A stretch of DNA of 64,000 nt from Marinithermus hydrothermalis DSM 14884 (GTDB lineage Bacteria > Deinococcota > Deinococci > Deinococcales > Marinithermaceae). The notes beneath the pieces are model-generated. The model was not told the origin of the DNA, ran no database searches, and saw only the letters and a list, made by a program, of their open reading frames with translations. The stretch is taken from NCBI RefSeq assembly GCF_000195335.1, contig NC_015387.1, positions 682,001 to 746,000 on the forward strand. Reading direction: 5' to 3'. Below, in pieces: positions 38,084 through 49,811 of this stretch. A program made the translations under genes and the position numbers. Each line of letters starts with the position of its first letter. The stretch's first letter is position 1.

Positions 38084-39097
38084 ATGAAGGAGCGGGCGCC
38101 TTTGGTGAGTGTGTTGATGGCGACCTACAACTACGGGCGCTTCCTGCCCGAGGCGATTGAAAGCGTCTTGGCCCAGCGGATGGGGGATTTCGAGTTGATC
38201 GTCGGGGACAACGCCTCGACCGATCACACCCCGGAGATCCTCCGCGCTTACGCGGGGCGGGATCCTCGAGTCAAGCCGTTTTGTAATCGTGTGAACGTGG
38301 GGATCACCGCGAACTTTAACCGTTGCTACCAGCGGGCCTCACCCCACAGCAAGTACTTTCTGCTACTGCCAGCGGACGACCGGCTGACTCCGGACGCGCT
38401 CGAGGCGCTCGTGGAGATCGCGGAGCGTCACCCTGAGGTGGCCGTGGTGCACGCGGACGCCTACCGGACCACGTCGAACGGGCGCGTGCTGAATACCTAC
38501 ACCCAGATGGTGCATAGCCCCATAGCGCCGGGGGTGCACCAGGCGGCGCGGGCGTTGTACCGAACCAACTACATCCCCGCCCAGGTTGCGCTGGTGAGCC
38601 GGGCGTGGTTCCAGCGGCTTTACCCCGAGCCGTTGCCCCTCGCGGACGATTTGGTGTACGCTTCCGATTACCACTTGTGGCTCCAGATCTTCTCGCGGGG
38701 TGGGCGGGGGTACTACCTGCCGCGCCAGCTGGCGTACATCCGTAAGCACGAGCGGGCGCACACGATCGAGGCCAATATCGTGCCGCGCCTTTTGGAGGAG
38801 CGGTACATCTTCGAGCATAAGCTCAAGGGGGTGTGCCCGCCCGAGCTCGAGGAGGAACGGGTGCGCGCCATTGCGGTCCGCACCGCGTCTTTGGGCTTCG
38901 TACACCTGCGCCGCGGGCAGGTGGAGAGGGCCGGTTTCTGGTTGTCTCAGGCGTTGCGGTACACCACATCCCCGCGCCGGGACCTGACGGTCGCGCGATG
39001 GATTGCGGGGTTACCGGCACCCCGGTGGGTGCGGGCGCAGTTATGGCGCCTGGCGGAGGTGGGGGGACGGTTGTGGTCCCGGCGGGCTTCAGCGTGA
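38084..39097 (+). CDS. GT2 glycosyltransferase, paralogue a
   Basis: The 337-residue enzyme begins LVSVLMATYNYGRFLPEAIE, has ELIVGDNASTDHTPEIL, LLPADDRLTPDALEAL (metal site) and a C-terminal region with GYYLPRQLAYIRKHERAHTI. I use ATG 38084 with GGGGAGGACG upstream. It is a clear paralogue of the gene at 40468, including the C-terminal helical tail. It is cytoplasmic by sequence. It is divergent from FG-GAP gene 1 and overlaps the end of FG-GAP gene 2 by 9 bp. Confidence 0.9.
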   Translation: MKERAPLVSVLMATYNYGRFLPEAIESVLAQRMGDFELIVGDNASTDHTPEILRAYAGRDPRVKPFCNRVNVGITANFNRCYQRASPHSKYFLLLPADDRLTPDALEALVEIAERHPEVAVVHADAYRTTSNGRVLNTYTQMVHSPIAPGVHQAARALYRTNYIPAQVALVSRAWFQRLYPEPLPLADDLVYASDYHLWLQIFSRGGRGYYLPRQLAYIRKHERAHTIEANIVPRLLEERYIFEHKLKGVCPPELEEERVRAIAVRTASLGFVHLRRGQVERAGFWLSQALRYTTSPRRDLTVARWIAGLPAPRWVRAQLWRLAEVGGRLWSRRASA

Positions 39098-40285
39098 GGG
39101 CAGGCGGTTCAACCAGATGTCCACCCGGGGAGCCTGCCAGTGGAAGGGTTTGATGAGGAGGTCGGGGCGTCCGTCACCGTCGAGGTCCCCGACCTTGGAC
39201 TCGTGGTTTCCGACGCCTTGGGCGAGCACCACCGGCGTGAAGCTCCCCTGGCCATCCCCGAAGAAGATCCACATGCGCGCGTCTGGGTTGTTGGGAACGG
39301 CCGCGCCCAGCGACCACTGCATCATCTCCGCTACGAAGATATCCAGGTTCCCGTCCTCGTCGAAGTCTGCGAGGGCTAGGCTGTGCCCGTGATCCACGGG
39401 GGTGTCCAGCAGGTCGTGCCCCACCCACCCCTCCGCGCCTAGGGCGTACCAGCGAATTCGTCCCACCCCGTCCCCCACGAGCATGACCACCTCCGGCGGA
39501 CCGCCGGGAACCAGCTGGCCCACCGCCGCGCGGCCAAAGACCTGTTCCCGATCGATCAGGTGCGCGCGAAAACGTCCGTTCCCCACGTACTCAAACCAAT
39601 GCCCGCCGCCCACAAGGTCCAAAACCCCATCCCCGTTAATATCGGCCTGCGCCAAACCCTCGGGGCTCGGGTCGCCCTCCCACCGGAAGATCGCGGTACG
39701 GGGCCACTCCCCCTGGCTGGGGTCCGGGGGGATTTCGGCAAGGAACAAGGCTCGGTCCCCTTGGTTCCAGAAGGCGAGCTCGAGCTGGCCATCCCCGTCA
39801 AAATCCCCGAAGAGCTGGTCGTGGTGCTTGTTTGCGCCGGAGGCCTTGATGAGGTGCCGGGGCCAGGGAGTGTCGGGAGCGTAGTTCGGGTAGGGGTTCT
39901 CCCACCAGTAGACGCGGTTGCCGGTGGCGTCCTCCCCGAGCACAAGATCCAAATCCCCGTCCGCGTCGATGTCAGCGTACGCTCCGCCCGCCTCGATGGG
40001 CAGCGCTTCACGCTCGATGAGGTACTGGGTCCAGCTCGAGCCTTCTTGGCGGTACCACACCACGGATGGGGCGTACTTGCGTCCGGCGAGAACGAAGTCG
40101 TTGCGCCCGTCATTGTCAATGTCGAAAATTAAGCTGGCCGTTTGTTCCTGCCCTAACCAGGGGGTGGGGAGGTCACCTTGAACGCTCGAGAGCTGGATCC
40201 ACGGCGTGCTGCTCGAGGCGTGAGTGAAGGCGCCGAGGAGGAGCGCACCCGCTACGGTGAGGCCACGGAGCGTTCGGAAGGGCAT
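39089..40285 (-). CDS. secreted FG-GAP/VCBS-repeat protein 2
   Basis: The 398-residue protein has a signal peptide (LRGLTVAGALLLGAFTHASS) and repeated calcium-type loops (DIDNDGRNDFV, DIDADGDLDLV, DFDGDGQLELA, DINGDGVLDLV, DFDEDGNLDIF, DLDGDGRPDLL), an FG-GAP beta-propeller. It is a distant paralogue of the gene at 36677. TAGAGT lies 6 nt before the ATG at 40285, so its mRNA is probably leaderless. Together with the divergent GT2 gene it repeats the layout of the first FG-GAP/GT2 pair. Confidence 0.82.
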   Translation of the reverse strand: MPFRTLRGLTVAGALLLGAFTHASSSTPWIQLSSVQGDLPTPWLGQEQTASLIFDIDNDGRNDFVLAGRKYAPSVVWYRQEGSSWTQYLIEREALPIEAGGAYADIDADGDLDLVLGEDATGNRVYWWENPYPNYAPDTPWPRHLIKASGANKHHDQLFGDFDGDGQLELAFWNQGDRALFLAEIPPDPSQGEWPRTAIFRWEGDPSPEGLAQADINGDGVLDLVGGGHWFEYVGNGRFRAHLIDREQVFGRAAVGQLVPGGPPEVVMLVGDGVGRIRWYALGAEGWVGHDLLDTPVDHGHSLALADFDEDGNLDIFVAEMMQWSLGAAVPNNPDARMWIFFGDGQGSFTPVVLAQGVGNHESKVGDLDGDGRPDLLIKPFHWQAPRVDIWLNRLPSR

Positions 40286-40291
40286 ACGCTT

Positions 40292-40336
40292 ACTCTACGC
40301 CGGGGGGGCGTTACCGGGGGTGTTACTGCCTCGTGA
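40292..40336 (-). promoter_or_regulatory. variant TAACG-type promoter of FG-GAP gene 2
   Basis: On the minus strand TCACG (40336), TAACA (40325) and TAACG (40313) lie 11 and 12 bp apart. TAGAGT begins at 40297, 16 bp after the last repeat (15 in elements A-D), and ends 6 nt before the ATG. Confidence 0.55.
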
Positions 40337-40397
40337 CCGCCTTGGGTTGTTGGGGGGGGAGCGGCCTTGGGAACCCGTCCGCGAAGGGGACCAAGGG

Positions 40398-40429
40398 TAA
40401 CGGAGGGGTTACGGTTCGAGGGATAGCGT
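40398..40429 (+). promoter_or_regulatory. TAACG-type composite promoter element C
   Basis: TAACG at 40398, TTACG at 40409 (11 bp) and TAGCGT at 40424 (26 bp from the first). The upstream half-site 43 bp away seen in A, B and D is absent. Confidence 0.7.
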
Positions 40430-40467
40430 GATGAACGTTTGCAGGAGTGCGAAGGGGGCGTAGATTC

Positions 40468-41478
40468 TTGGGTGGGACGGGTACGCCGCGGGTCTCGGTA
40501 CTGATGCCCACGTACAACTTCGCGGAGTTCTTGCCGCAGGCGATCGAAGGGGTGCTCGCTCAAACGATGCGGGCCTTCGAGCTCATCATCGGGCACACGC
40601 CCTCCGCCGATAACACGGCGGAGATCGTTGCGTACTACCAGCGCCGCGATCCCCGAATCGTGTACTTTCGCAACGCGGCGTACATACCCGCGGTGGCGAA
40701 CTTCAACCGCTGCTACCGGCGCATGCACCCTGAGAGCCGGTACTGGATCATGTGCGGCTCCGACGACCGGTGGGCCCCCACCTTACTCGAAAAACTCGTC
40801 GCGGCGCTCGAGGCACACCCGGAGGTGACGATCGCGCACTGCGACGGGTACCGGGTGGACGTGCAGGGACGGGTGATCAACAAGTACTCGGACCTGTACC
40901 CGGAAACCACCCCCCCGCCGGGGGTGCATCGGAACGTGCGGGAGCTCTTCTTCGCGAACTACATCCTGGCTTTCGGCGCGTTGGTGCACCGAGATCGGAT
41001 GGCCCGCTTGTACGATCCGGAAGTGGTATTCGACCCCGAACTGACGATGACGCCGGAGTACGCGTTGTGGCTGCGTGTATTCCTTCGGGGCGCGTACGGG
41101 TACTACCTTCCCGAGCCGCTCGTGTACTACCGTAAGCACCCTAAAGCGCACGTCATTCAAGCGCACGTCATCCCCCGCCTGCAGCAGGAGGTCCGGATCT
41201 TCAAGGAGAAGCTGGCGGGGTTCTGCCCCTCCGAACTCGAGCCGTTGCGGCAAGAGGCCTTGGTGGTGCGCCTGGCGCACCTGGGGTTTGAGCTTCTCGT
41301 GGCGGGAAGGCCTCGGGAGGCCACCCAGGCCCTCGAGGAAGCTTGCGCACGCGATACGCGCGGCCGGCTGGATATTCGGGTGGCTCGGCGCATCGCGCGG
41401 CTACCCCTACCGGCCCGTGTGCGTTCCGCCTTCTGGCGCACGGCCCTGGTGGGTGCGCGCGTGCTGCATAGGGCCTGA
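40468..41478 (+). CDS. GT2 glycosyltransferase, paralogue b
   Basis: The 336-residue protein has PRVSVLMPTYNFAEFLPQAI, FELIIGHTPSADNTAEIV, CGSDDRWAPTLLEKL (metal site) and GYYLPEPLVYYRKHPKAHVI. It matches paralogue a throughout. I use TTG 40468, with AGGGGG upstream, because it gives an N-terminus the same length as paralogue a; GTG 40447 is the alternative. It ends 2 bp from the convergent rsmF gene. The sugar donor and acceptor are unknown; it belongs to the TAACG-controlled set through element C. Confidence 0.88.
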   Translation: MGGTGTPRVSVLMPTYNFAEFLPQAIEGVLAQTMRAFELIIGHTPSADNTAEIVAYYQRRDPRIVYFRNAAYIPAVANFNRCYRRMHPESRYWIMCGSDDRWAPTLLEKLVAALEAHPEVTIAHCDGYRVDVQGRVINKYSDLYPETTPPPGVHRNVRELFFANYILAFGALVHRDRMARLYDPEVVFDPELTMTPEYALWLRVFLRGAYGYYLPEPLVYYRKHPKAHVIQAHVIPRLQQEVRIFKEKLAGFCPSELEPLRQEALVVRLAHLGFELLVAGRPREATQALEEACARDTRGRLDIRVARRIARLPLPARVRSAFWRTALVGARVLHRA

Positions 41479-41480
41479 AC

Positions 41481-43713
<2,233 letters not shown>

Positions 43714-43764
43714 CCCCACGCCCACGGCCTCGGCCAGAGCGCCACAGGACTGAATCTGTACCAA

Positions 43765-43788
43765 AACGGGTCCCGAACGGGGCCCGTT
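43765..43788 (+). terminator. hairpin after the FmdB-like gene
   Basis: AACGGG-N12-CCCGTT with further pairing inside forms a stable stem 51 bp past the stop. The rest of the gap to otsA holds only a possible -10 TAGGGT at 43872-43877. Confidence 0.55.
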
Positions 43789-43888
43789 CCGGCTTGTCGT
43801 CCGCAACTATAGCGCTCCCCGCGAATCCTCAAACGGAAACCCTCGCTACTGTGTCCACTCCACGATTCGGATAGGGTTTAAAACAGGC

Positions 43889-45250
43889 ATGGGATTAGTG
43901 ATCGTAGCGAACCGAGAACCCTTGCGCGAGCAAGAGGGCCGCTGGGTGCCTTCCGTTGGCGGCTTGGTCACCGCCTTGCTCCCGGTCCTCGCGCGGCGTG
44001 GTGGGGTCTGGGTCGCGTGGGGGGATCGCACCGCACGGGAGCGTCCCACCCTGCCGTATCCTCCCAACCACCCGCAGTTTACCGTGCGGCGGTTGTACCT
44101 CAGCGAGCGTGAGGTCTCCCACTACTATTACGGGATGGCCAACCGCGTGCTCTGGCCCCTGGCTCATTACTTTATCGAACGCACCGACCTGCGGCGGGAA
44201 TTCTACAAGGAATACGCCCGCGTGAACCAACGTTTCGCGGAGGCCACGCTGGAGGTGTGGGGCACGGACGACACGGTCTGGGTCCAGGACTACCAACTGA
44301 TGCTCGTACCCGGAATCCTGCGCCAAGCGCGGCCCGAAGGGCGGATCGGCTACTTCTGGCACATTCCTTGGCCCGCGGTGGAGGTTTGGCGTGTGCTGCC
44401 CTGGGCGCGCGCGCTGCTGCGCGGGGTGCTCGGCGCCGACGTCGTCGGCTTCCACGTTGAGGAGTACGCGGAGAACTTCCTGGACGCCGCGCGCCGGTTG
44501 TTGGGCGCCGAGGTGCGGGACAACCTCGTGTGCTGGGAAGGGCGCAGGGTACGCATCGAGGCCCACCCAATCGGTATCGACACCCGCGCCTACCGGCACC
44601 TCTCCTACGACCCCAAGGTGCGCGCCGAGGCCCAGCGCATTCGTCGAGAAGCGGGTACCGAGCACATTCTTTTGGGCGTGGACCGCCTGGATTACACCAA
44701 AGGCATCCTCGAACGCCTCCTCGCCTTTGAGCGCTTCCTTCAGGCCAACCCGTACTACCGCGGGCGCGTGACCTTCTACCAGGTCGCCACGCCCAGCCGG
44801 ACGCGGGTCGAGTCGTACCGCGCCCTCAAGCGGGAGATCGATGAGATCGTTGGGCGGATCAACGGCAGCTTCATGCGCGACGGTTGGGTGCCTGTGCGTT
44901 ACCTGTACCGCGCGTTTACCCGGGAGCAGCTAGCAGCCTTCTACCGCGCTGCGGACGTAGCCTTGATCACGCCGCTGCGTGACGGCATGAACCTGGTAGC
45001 CCAGGAGTTCGTGGCCGCGAGTGAGGACGGCATCCTGGTCCTCTCCGACCTGGCCGGAGCCGCGCAGGTGCTGCCCGAGGCGCTGCACGTGAACCCGTAC
45101 GACATCGAAGGAGTTGCCCAAGCGATCCGCGAAGCGATCCGTATGCCGATGCGCGAGCGGTACGCCCGCATCTCGGCCTTGAAGCAACGGGTAGAGGCCC
45201 TGGACGTGCACGGGTGGGCCCGACGGTTCCTGGAAAGCCTGGAGGTGTAA
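43889..45250 (+). CDS. otsA: trehalose-6-phosphate synthase (GT20)
   Basis: The 453-residue GT20 enzyme makes trehalose-6-phosphate from a nucleotide glucose and glucose-6-phosphate. It has VIVANREP, VWVQDYQLMLVPGILRQ, GYFWHIPWP, GVDRLDYTKGILERL and PLRDGMNLVAQEFVA, the usual donor and phosphate-binding blocks. Length is normal. It lies 2 bp upstream of otsB. Trehalose would serve as compatible solute against salt and heat. Confidence 0.96.
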   Translation: MGLVIVANREPLREQEGRWVPSVGGLVTALLPVLARRGGVWVAWGDRTARERPTLPYPPNHPQFTVRRLYLSEREVSHYYYGMANRVLWPLAHYFIERTDLRREFYKEYARVNQRFAEATLEVWGTDDTVWVQDYQLMLVPGILRQARPEGRIGYFWHIPWPAVEVWRVLPWARALLRGVLGADVVGFHVEEYAENFLDAARRLLGAEVRDNLVCWEGRRVRIEAHPIGIDTRAYRHLSYDPKVRAEAQRIRREAGTEHILLGVDRLDYTKGILERLLAFERFLQANPYYRGRVTFYQVATPSRTRVESYRALKREIDEIVGRINGSFMRDGWVPVRYLYRAFTREQLAAFYRAADVALITPLRDGMNLVAQEFVAASEDGILVLSDLAGAAQVLPEALHVNPYDIEGVAQAIREAIRMPMRERYARISALKQRVEALDVHGWARRFLESLEV

Positions 45251-45252
45251 CG

Positions 45253-45993
45253 ATGAAGGTTCCCCGCGCTCCCAACCCCCTGTTCCTCATAGATTACGAC
45301 GGTACCCTTGCGCCCCTGGTCCAGGACCCGGCGCGAGCCTACCCCCACCCACAGGTGCCGCGCCTGCTCGCGGAGCTCTCCCGCCGCCACCCCCTGTACC
45401 TGGTGACCGGGCGGCGCGTCGCGGACCTCGAGCCCCTTCTTCCCGTTCCTGGGCTCCGGGTCGTGGGGGTGCACGGCATGGAGGAGGGCATCCTGGGGGA
45501 GGAGGCGCGGACCCTGGTGTTTTCGGGGGTTCTCGAGCGCATCGAACGGTTGCGTCGGGAGGTGCCCCGGATGGAGGGGGTGCGCCTGGAGGACAAGGGG
45601 TGCGCGATCGCGCTGCACTACCGGGGCGCGCCGGACGAGGCCGCGGTGGTGGAGGCGCTACAGCGGTGGGTGGCGCGACTCCCGGAGGGCCTCGAGCCTC
45701 TGTGGGGCAAGAAGGTCCTGGAGGTGCGCCCCGCAGGGTACAACAAGGGGCAGGCGGTGCGGCGCATTGTGGCGATGTACCCCGGGCGCACGCCCGTGTA
45801 TATCGGGGATGACGCTACGGACGAGGAGGCCTTTGCCGCTTTAGGGGAGGACGCGCTGACGATCCGCGTTGGACCCGGCCGGACCCGTGCTCGTTACCGG
45901 CTTGAGGACGTGGAGGCAGTGGTCGCTTACCTCGAGGGGTACCTGAACCCCTCCAAGAAAGCCGCGGCAGAACAGGGGGCCACGAACGGTTGA
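45253..45993 (+). CDS. otsB: trehalose-6-phosphate phosphatase
   Basis: The 246-residue HAD enzyme has the nucleophile motif DYDGTLAP (Asp14, Asp16), LVTGRRVADLEPLL, the Lys in WGKKVLEVRP and the Mg-binding IGDDATDEEAF. It removes phosphate from the OtsA product. I use ATG 45253, which has GGAGGTGTAACG in front; the frame is open to 45214 inside otsA. A strong hairpin follows. Confidence 0.95.
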   Translation: MKVPRAPNPLFLIDYDGTLAPLVQDPARAYPHPQVPRLLAELSRRHPLYLVTGRRVADLEPLLPVPGLRVVGVHGMEEGILGEEARTLVFSGVLERIERLRREVPRMEGVRLEDKGCAIALHYRGAPDEAAVVEALQRWVARLPEGLEPLWGKKVLEVRPAGYNKGQAVRRIVAMYPGRTPVYIGDDATDEEAFAALGEDALTIRVGPGRTRARYRLEDVEAVVAYLEGYLNPSKKAAAEQGATNG

Positions 45994-46004
45994 TGGGGCT
46001 TGTA

Positions 46005-46037
46005 CCGTCCTCCCCCTTGCCTCGCCAGGGAGGACGG
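46005..46037. terminator. hairpin between otsB and the GH15 gene
   Basis: A 10-bp perfect stem (CCGTCCTCCC / GGGAGGACGG) with a 13-nt loop lies between two convergent stops and can serve both. Confidence 0.7.
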
Positions 46038-46075
46038 GAGGCTCGCACGTGAACGGAGAAGCTGCGGTTAAGGGG

Positions 46076-47914
46076 TTACACCACCTCCCACCCTTCGCGT
46101 TGGCGGCGCACCTGATCCAAACGGAACACCGCGTTCACCAGGCCGAGGTGGCTGAACCCTTGGGGGAAGTTCCCCAAGAGGGTGCGATCCTCGGGGTGCA
46201 GCTCCTCACTGTAGAGCCCGAGAGGGCTCATGTGATCGAGAAGCTTCTCCAGTGCCGCGCGGGCGTCCTTAAGGTCACCGGCAAGCGCGAGGGCTTCAAC
46301 GAGCCAGAAGGAGACAAGGAGGAACGCGCCTTCGGGGCCGCCCACCCCGTCGTCAGAGCGTTCTGGAAGGTACCGGTAGAGCAAGGGATCCTCCCTTGCG
46401 GTTAAGTGTTCGCGCACCGCGCGTAGGGTGGACTGGAACCGCGCGTCGCTCGCGGGAAGGAAGCCCACCTCGGGCATGACCAGCACCGCGGCGTCCAGCG
46501 CCTCCGAGCCGTAGGCTTGCGTGAAGGCTTGCAGCTTAGGGTTCCATGCGCGCTCGAGGACCTCCGCGTGGATCTCCATCGCTTCCTGGGTCCACGCCTC
46601 CACGGGCGCGTCCACGCCGAGCTTGAGCGCAAGCGCGACGGCACGGTTGAGCGCCACCCAGGCCCAGATCTTGGAGTACGTGTAGTGCTGAGGGCCGCTG
46701 CGTGCTTCCCACACGCCGGAGTCCGGTTCGCGCCAGCGGCGCCGCACCACCTCGACCAGCTCGCGTAGTTTCTCCCACTCGGTGATCGTGAGGACGCCGC
46801 CATGCCGGTCGTACCGCACCGCAGCGTCCAGCAGGCTCCCGTAGATATCCAGCTGAAACTGGTGCACCGCCCCGTTCCCAATGCGAACGGGGCGGGAGTC
46901 CATGTACCCCCGGAGGGGGAGTTCGCGCTCGGGCAGGTGGTGTTCCCCCCGGATGCCGTACATGACCTGCAGGCCGTCAGCGTCGCCCAGGCACTGCTGT
47001 AGCAGCCAGTCGAAGTACGCGGTGCCCTCCTCGATATACCCGGCGTTGAACAGGGCGCGCAGCATGAAGGCCGAGTCGCGCACCCAGGTGTAGCGGTAGT
47101 CCCAGTTGCGCTGACCGCCCGGCCATTCGGGGAGGGAGGTGGTGGGGGCCGCGACGATCGCGCCGGTAGGTTCGTAGATCAAAAGCTTCAGCGTCAGGAG
47201 GCTGCGCTCCACCACGCCTCGGTAACGCCCGTGGTACCGCAATCGGTCGATCCAAGCCCGCCAGAACTGGCGCGTGAGCCAGAGGCGGCGCGGGGACTGG
47301 TAGCTGCGCACCGGGTGCACCTCGTGCGCGCCCCAGTCAGCTACCATCCAAGCCTCGTTCCCCGCTTCAATGGTAAAATGCCCCACTGCGCGGTTCCCAT
47401 CGATCTCGAGCGGTACGTTGCTCGAGAGGCTGATGGAGCCCTCTCGGGGGTGACGGGCGAGGATCCCGTAGGGGCTAGGGTCGTACAGCGCGGCGTGCAG
47501 GCCGTACCCGAAGCGGGGCTCGAAGATCACCTCCATGGGCACTTCGCCCCGCACGCCCTCGATCATCCGGTGGATTTCCGCGGTCGGTACCCGCCGCCCT
47601 GGCACGTACGGCATGAAGTCCCGCAGGCGCGCGGTGCCTTTGGCCGTGACGAACTCCGTGACCAGGATGTTCGTGCCGCGCTCGTAGTGCTGCCGTGCTT
47701 GGAAGGGAATCGCGGGCCGCACGGCGAACCGTCCAGCGCGCGGGTCAAGCAGCGCCGCGAACACCGCGGGGGAGTCGAAGTCGGGGAGGCACGCCCAGTC
47801 CACGGAACCATCGGCCCCCACCAGGATCGCCGTCCGGTTGTCTCCGATCATGCCGTACGCAGCAAGGGGTTTGTACTCAGGGAGGTGTTGCGGATCAAAG
47901 GAGAACGACTGCAT
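46076..47914 (-). CDS. glycoside hydrolase family 15 (glucoamylase or trehalase type)
   Basis: The 612-residue protein begins LPEYKPLAAYGMIGDNRTAI and has the N-terminal beta-sandwich and GH15 toroid: WDYRYTWVRDSAFMLRAL, the general acid region REPDSGVWE and the general base region YSEELHPEDRTLLGNFPQGF. There is no signal peptide. It belongs to the bacterial GH15 branch that includes trehalases as well as glucoamylases; its place next to otsAB favours trehalose breakdown, an inference. GH15 enzymes invert configuration. Confidence 0.9.
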   Translation of the reverse strand: MQSFSFDPQHLPEYKPLAAYGMIGDNRTAILVGADGSVDWACLPDFDSPAVFAALLDPRAGRFAVRPAIPFQARQHYERGTNILVTEFVTAKGTARLRDFMPYVPGRRVPTAEIHRMIEGVRGEVPMEVIFEPRFGYGLHAALYDPSPYGILARHPREGSISLSSNVPLEIDGNRAVGHFTIEAGNEAWMVADWGAHEVHPVRSYQSPRRLWLTRQFWRAWIDRLRYHGRYRGVVERSLLTLKLLIYEPTGAIVAAPTTSLPEWPGGQRNWDYRYTWVRDSAFMLRALFNAGYIEEGTAYFDWLLQQCLGDADGLQVMYGIRGEHHLPERELPLRGYMDSRPVRIGNGAVHQFQLDIYGSLLDAAVRYDRHGGVLTITEWEKLRELVEVVRRRWREPDSGVWEARSGPQHYTYSKIWAWVALNRAVALALKLGVDAPVEAWTQEAMEIHAEVLERAWNPKLQAFTQAYGSEALDAAVLVMPEVGFLPASDARFQSTLRAVREHLTAREDPLLYRYLPERSDDGVGGPEGAFLLVSFWLVEALALAGDLKDARAALEKLLDHMSPLGLYSEELHPEDRTLLGNFPQGFSHLGLVNAVFRLDQVRRQREGWEVV

Positions 47915-47922
47915 AAGGCCTC

Positions 47923-49762
<1,840 letters not shown>

Positions 49763-49811
49763 CGGGCACCCCTTCGTTGGGTTTAGCGCTCCCATAGGAG
49801 CCCAGCATGCC

